A stretch of 42,047 nt of DNA from Halobacteriales archaeon QH_10_67_22. Its GTDB lineage: Archaea; Halobacteriota; Halobacteria; Halobacteriales; Haloarculaceae. The stretch covers positions 3,170-45,216 of the forward strand of contig PXQN01000040.1 in the NCBI GenBank assembly GCA_003021305.1, read 5' to 3'. The position numbers and the translations under genes are program-made. The notes under the pieces were generated by a model. That model was given only the letters and a program-made list of their open reading frames with translations, was not told the origin of the DNA and did not search any database. Shown one piece after another: positions 41,451-42,047 of the stretch (positions are counted from its first letter, which is position 1; every line of letters starts with the position of its first letter).

Positions 41451-41741
41451 TCAGCTGCCCAGCAGCGGGGTCTCGTCGCCCAGCGCCGCAAGGACGAGTC
41501 CGACGGCCGCGAGTATCGGATACGCGGGGTGAGCGAGACAGAACCCGACGACGAGTCCCGCGGTGCCGAGGTCCGTGGCGGCGTTGGTCGTCGCCTCGCC
41601 GGTCAGCCCCAACCCGTAGTCGGTCGCGACGCTCGCGAGGGCGACGACCCCCGAACAGAGAACGAACGCTGTCCCGACCAGTCGGAGCACCTGGTCGTTC
41701 AGGGTCGCGACCGGCCCGCGCCTGCTCCCGAGTCGGCTCAT
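41451..41741 (-). CDS. Small membrane protein, unknown function
   Basis: A 96-residue protein starting MSRLGSRRGPVATLNDQVLR at 41741. It has about three hydrophobic segments (VGTAFVLCSGVVALASVATD, then around TDLGTAGLVVGFCLA, and YPILAAVGLVLAALG). A TATA-like AATTTATG at about 41767-41774 on the minus strand supports this start. Convergent with the preceding gene, 7 bp apart. No family recognised. Confidence 0.65.
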   Translation of the reverse strand: MSRLGSRRGPVATLNDQVLRLVGTAFVLCSGVVALASVATDYGLGLTGEATTNAATDLGTAGLVVGFCLAHPAYPILAAVGLVLAALGDETPLLGS

Positions 41742-41775
41742 GTCTCCCGATCCTCGTCCAGTCGCATAAATTTTC

Positions 41776-41930
41776 GTCAGACGACGTCCCGTCGAGCGCG
41801 CCGCGATCCGGACGTCCAGGAGCGCAGTGACCTGGAACCGACGACCGGTGGCTCCGGCCCCGGCTTCGGGGTCGGCACCGCCCTCGTCGCCGTGCTGGTA
41901 CTCCTCGCAGTCGTCGGGACCCGTCGCTGA
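41776..41930 (+). pseudogene. C-terminal tail of a PGF-CTERM surface protein
   Basis: The last 50 codons before TGA 41930 read as an acidic linker (RRDPDVQERSDLEPTTGGSG) followed by a tripartite sorting tail: PGF motif in SGPGFGVGTALV, a hydrophobic helix (VAVLVLLAVVG) and a basic end (TRR). This is the archaeosortase signal for S-layer-type proteins. The body of the protein is missing: upstream the frame runs antisense into the small membrane gene. The TGA is also the left target duplication of the miniature element at 41931. Confidence 0.6.
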
Positions 41931-42038
41931 TACTGTCGGACACAAGTACGTGAACACACGTGTCGAGTTTCGGCCATCGAGAGACCTATATCGGTCGGAA
42001 CAGTCACTCGACGGTTGCATTGCTTGTGTCCGACAGTA
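41931..42038. mobile_element. Miniature inverted-repeat element, 108 bp, type C copy 2
   Basis: A perfect 16-bp terminal inverted repeat, TACTGTCGGACACAAG at the left and CTTGTGTCCGACAGTA at the right. The flanks are TGA on both sides (41928-41930 and 42039-42041). Same length as the copy at 21856 and near-identical over the first 27 bases. The left TGA is the stop codon of the PGF-CTERM tail. It ends close to the window edge. Confidence 0.92.
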
Positions 42039-42047
42039 TGAGCAGGA

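Overview
The window is about 42 kb of GC-rich DNA from a haloarchaeon (class Halobacteria). The evidence is the very acidic proteomes of most genes, the typical archaeal information-processing set (MCM, Orc1/Cdc6, PolD small subunit DP1, Hef, SRP19, Gar1, archaeal-type GlyRS) and halophile-only features such as a HalX response regulator, OapA/B/C genes, ORB motifs with G-strings and a PGF-CTERM tail. The chromosome is probably the main one, because the window holds a cdc6-linked replication origin and many single-copy core genes. The genus cannot be set from sequence alone; the gene set would fit the Haloarculaceae.

Layout. 0-4.5 kb: a damaged DEAD/DEAH helicase, three small proteins, tRNA-Pro(TGG) and a decayed, gene-poor stretch. 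4.6-11.1 kb: mcm with two inteins, one in Walker A and one right after Walker B, followed by four small haloarchaeal genes. 11.1-15.2 kb: glycerate kinase/SDR pair and an endonuclease V/rhomboid pair. 15.4-19.2 kb: HalX response regulator, CAP-domain protein, btuD fragment, srp19-gar1, presenilin-like protease. 19.4-25.2 kb: metabolic genes (ornithine cyclodeaminase family, creatininase family, serA), small membrane proteins and three miniature inverted-repeat elements. 25.4-32.5 kb: CBS protein, glyS, dolichol-kinase-like gene, hef, redoxin, zinc-ribbon autoantigen homologue. 32.7-40.6 kb: mdh, oapC-oapB-oapA(Era-like), oriC (35.5-36.4 kb), orc1/cdc6, signal peptidase I and DP1. 40.8-42.0 kb: accessory membrane genes, the C-terminal tail of a lost surface protein and a fourth miniature element.

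How it works together. Replication and repair dominate: Orc1 binds ORBs beside its own gene, MCM and PolD act at the fork, Hef handles stalled forks, and endonuclease V handles deaminated DNA.

Two observations stand out. First, four miniature elements (three sequence types; two copies of one type are 20 kb apart and both 108 bp) are flanked by 3-bp TNA duplications, and two of them sit exactly on a TGA stop codon. Second, seven genes carry an internal deletion or frameshift (helicase, endonuclease V, btuD, glyS, hef, p27 homologue, DP1). Two of these, glyS and DP1, should be essential, which points to gaps or errors in the sequence as much as to real decay. Between the two MCM inteins the host coding sequence uses strikingly different codons from the rest of mcm, a probable scar of homing and co-conversion. 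I did not find a clearly new multi-gene system.
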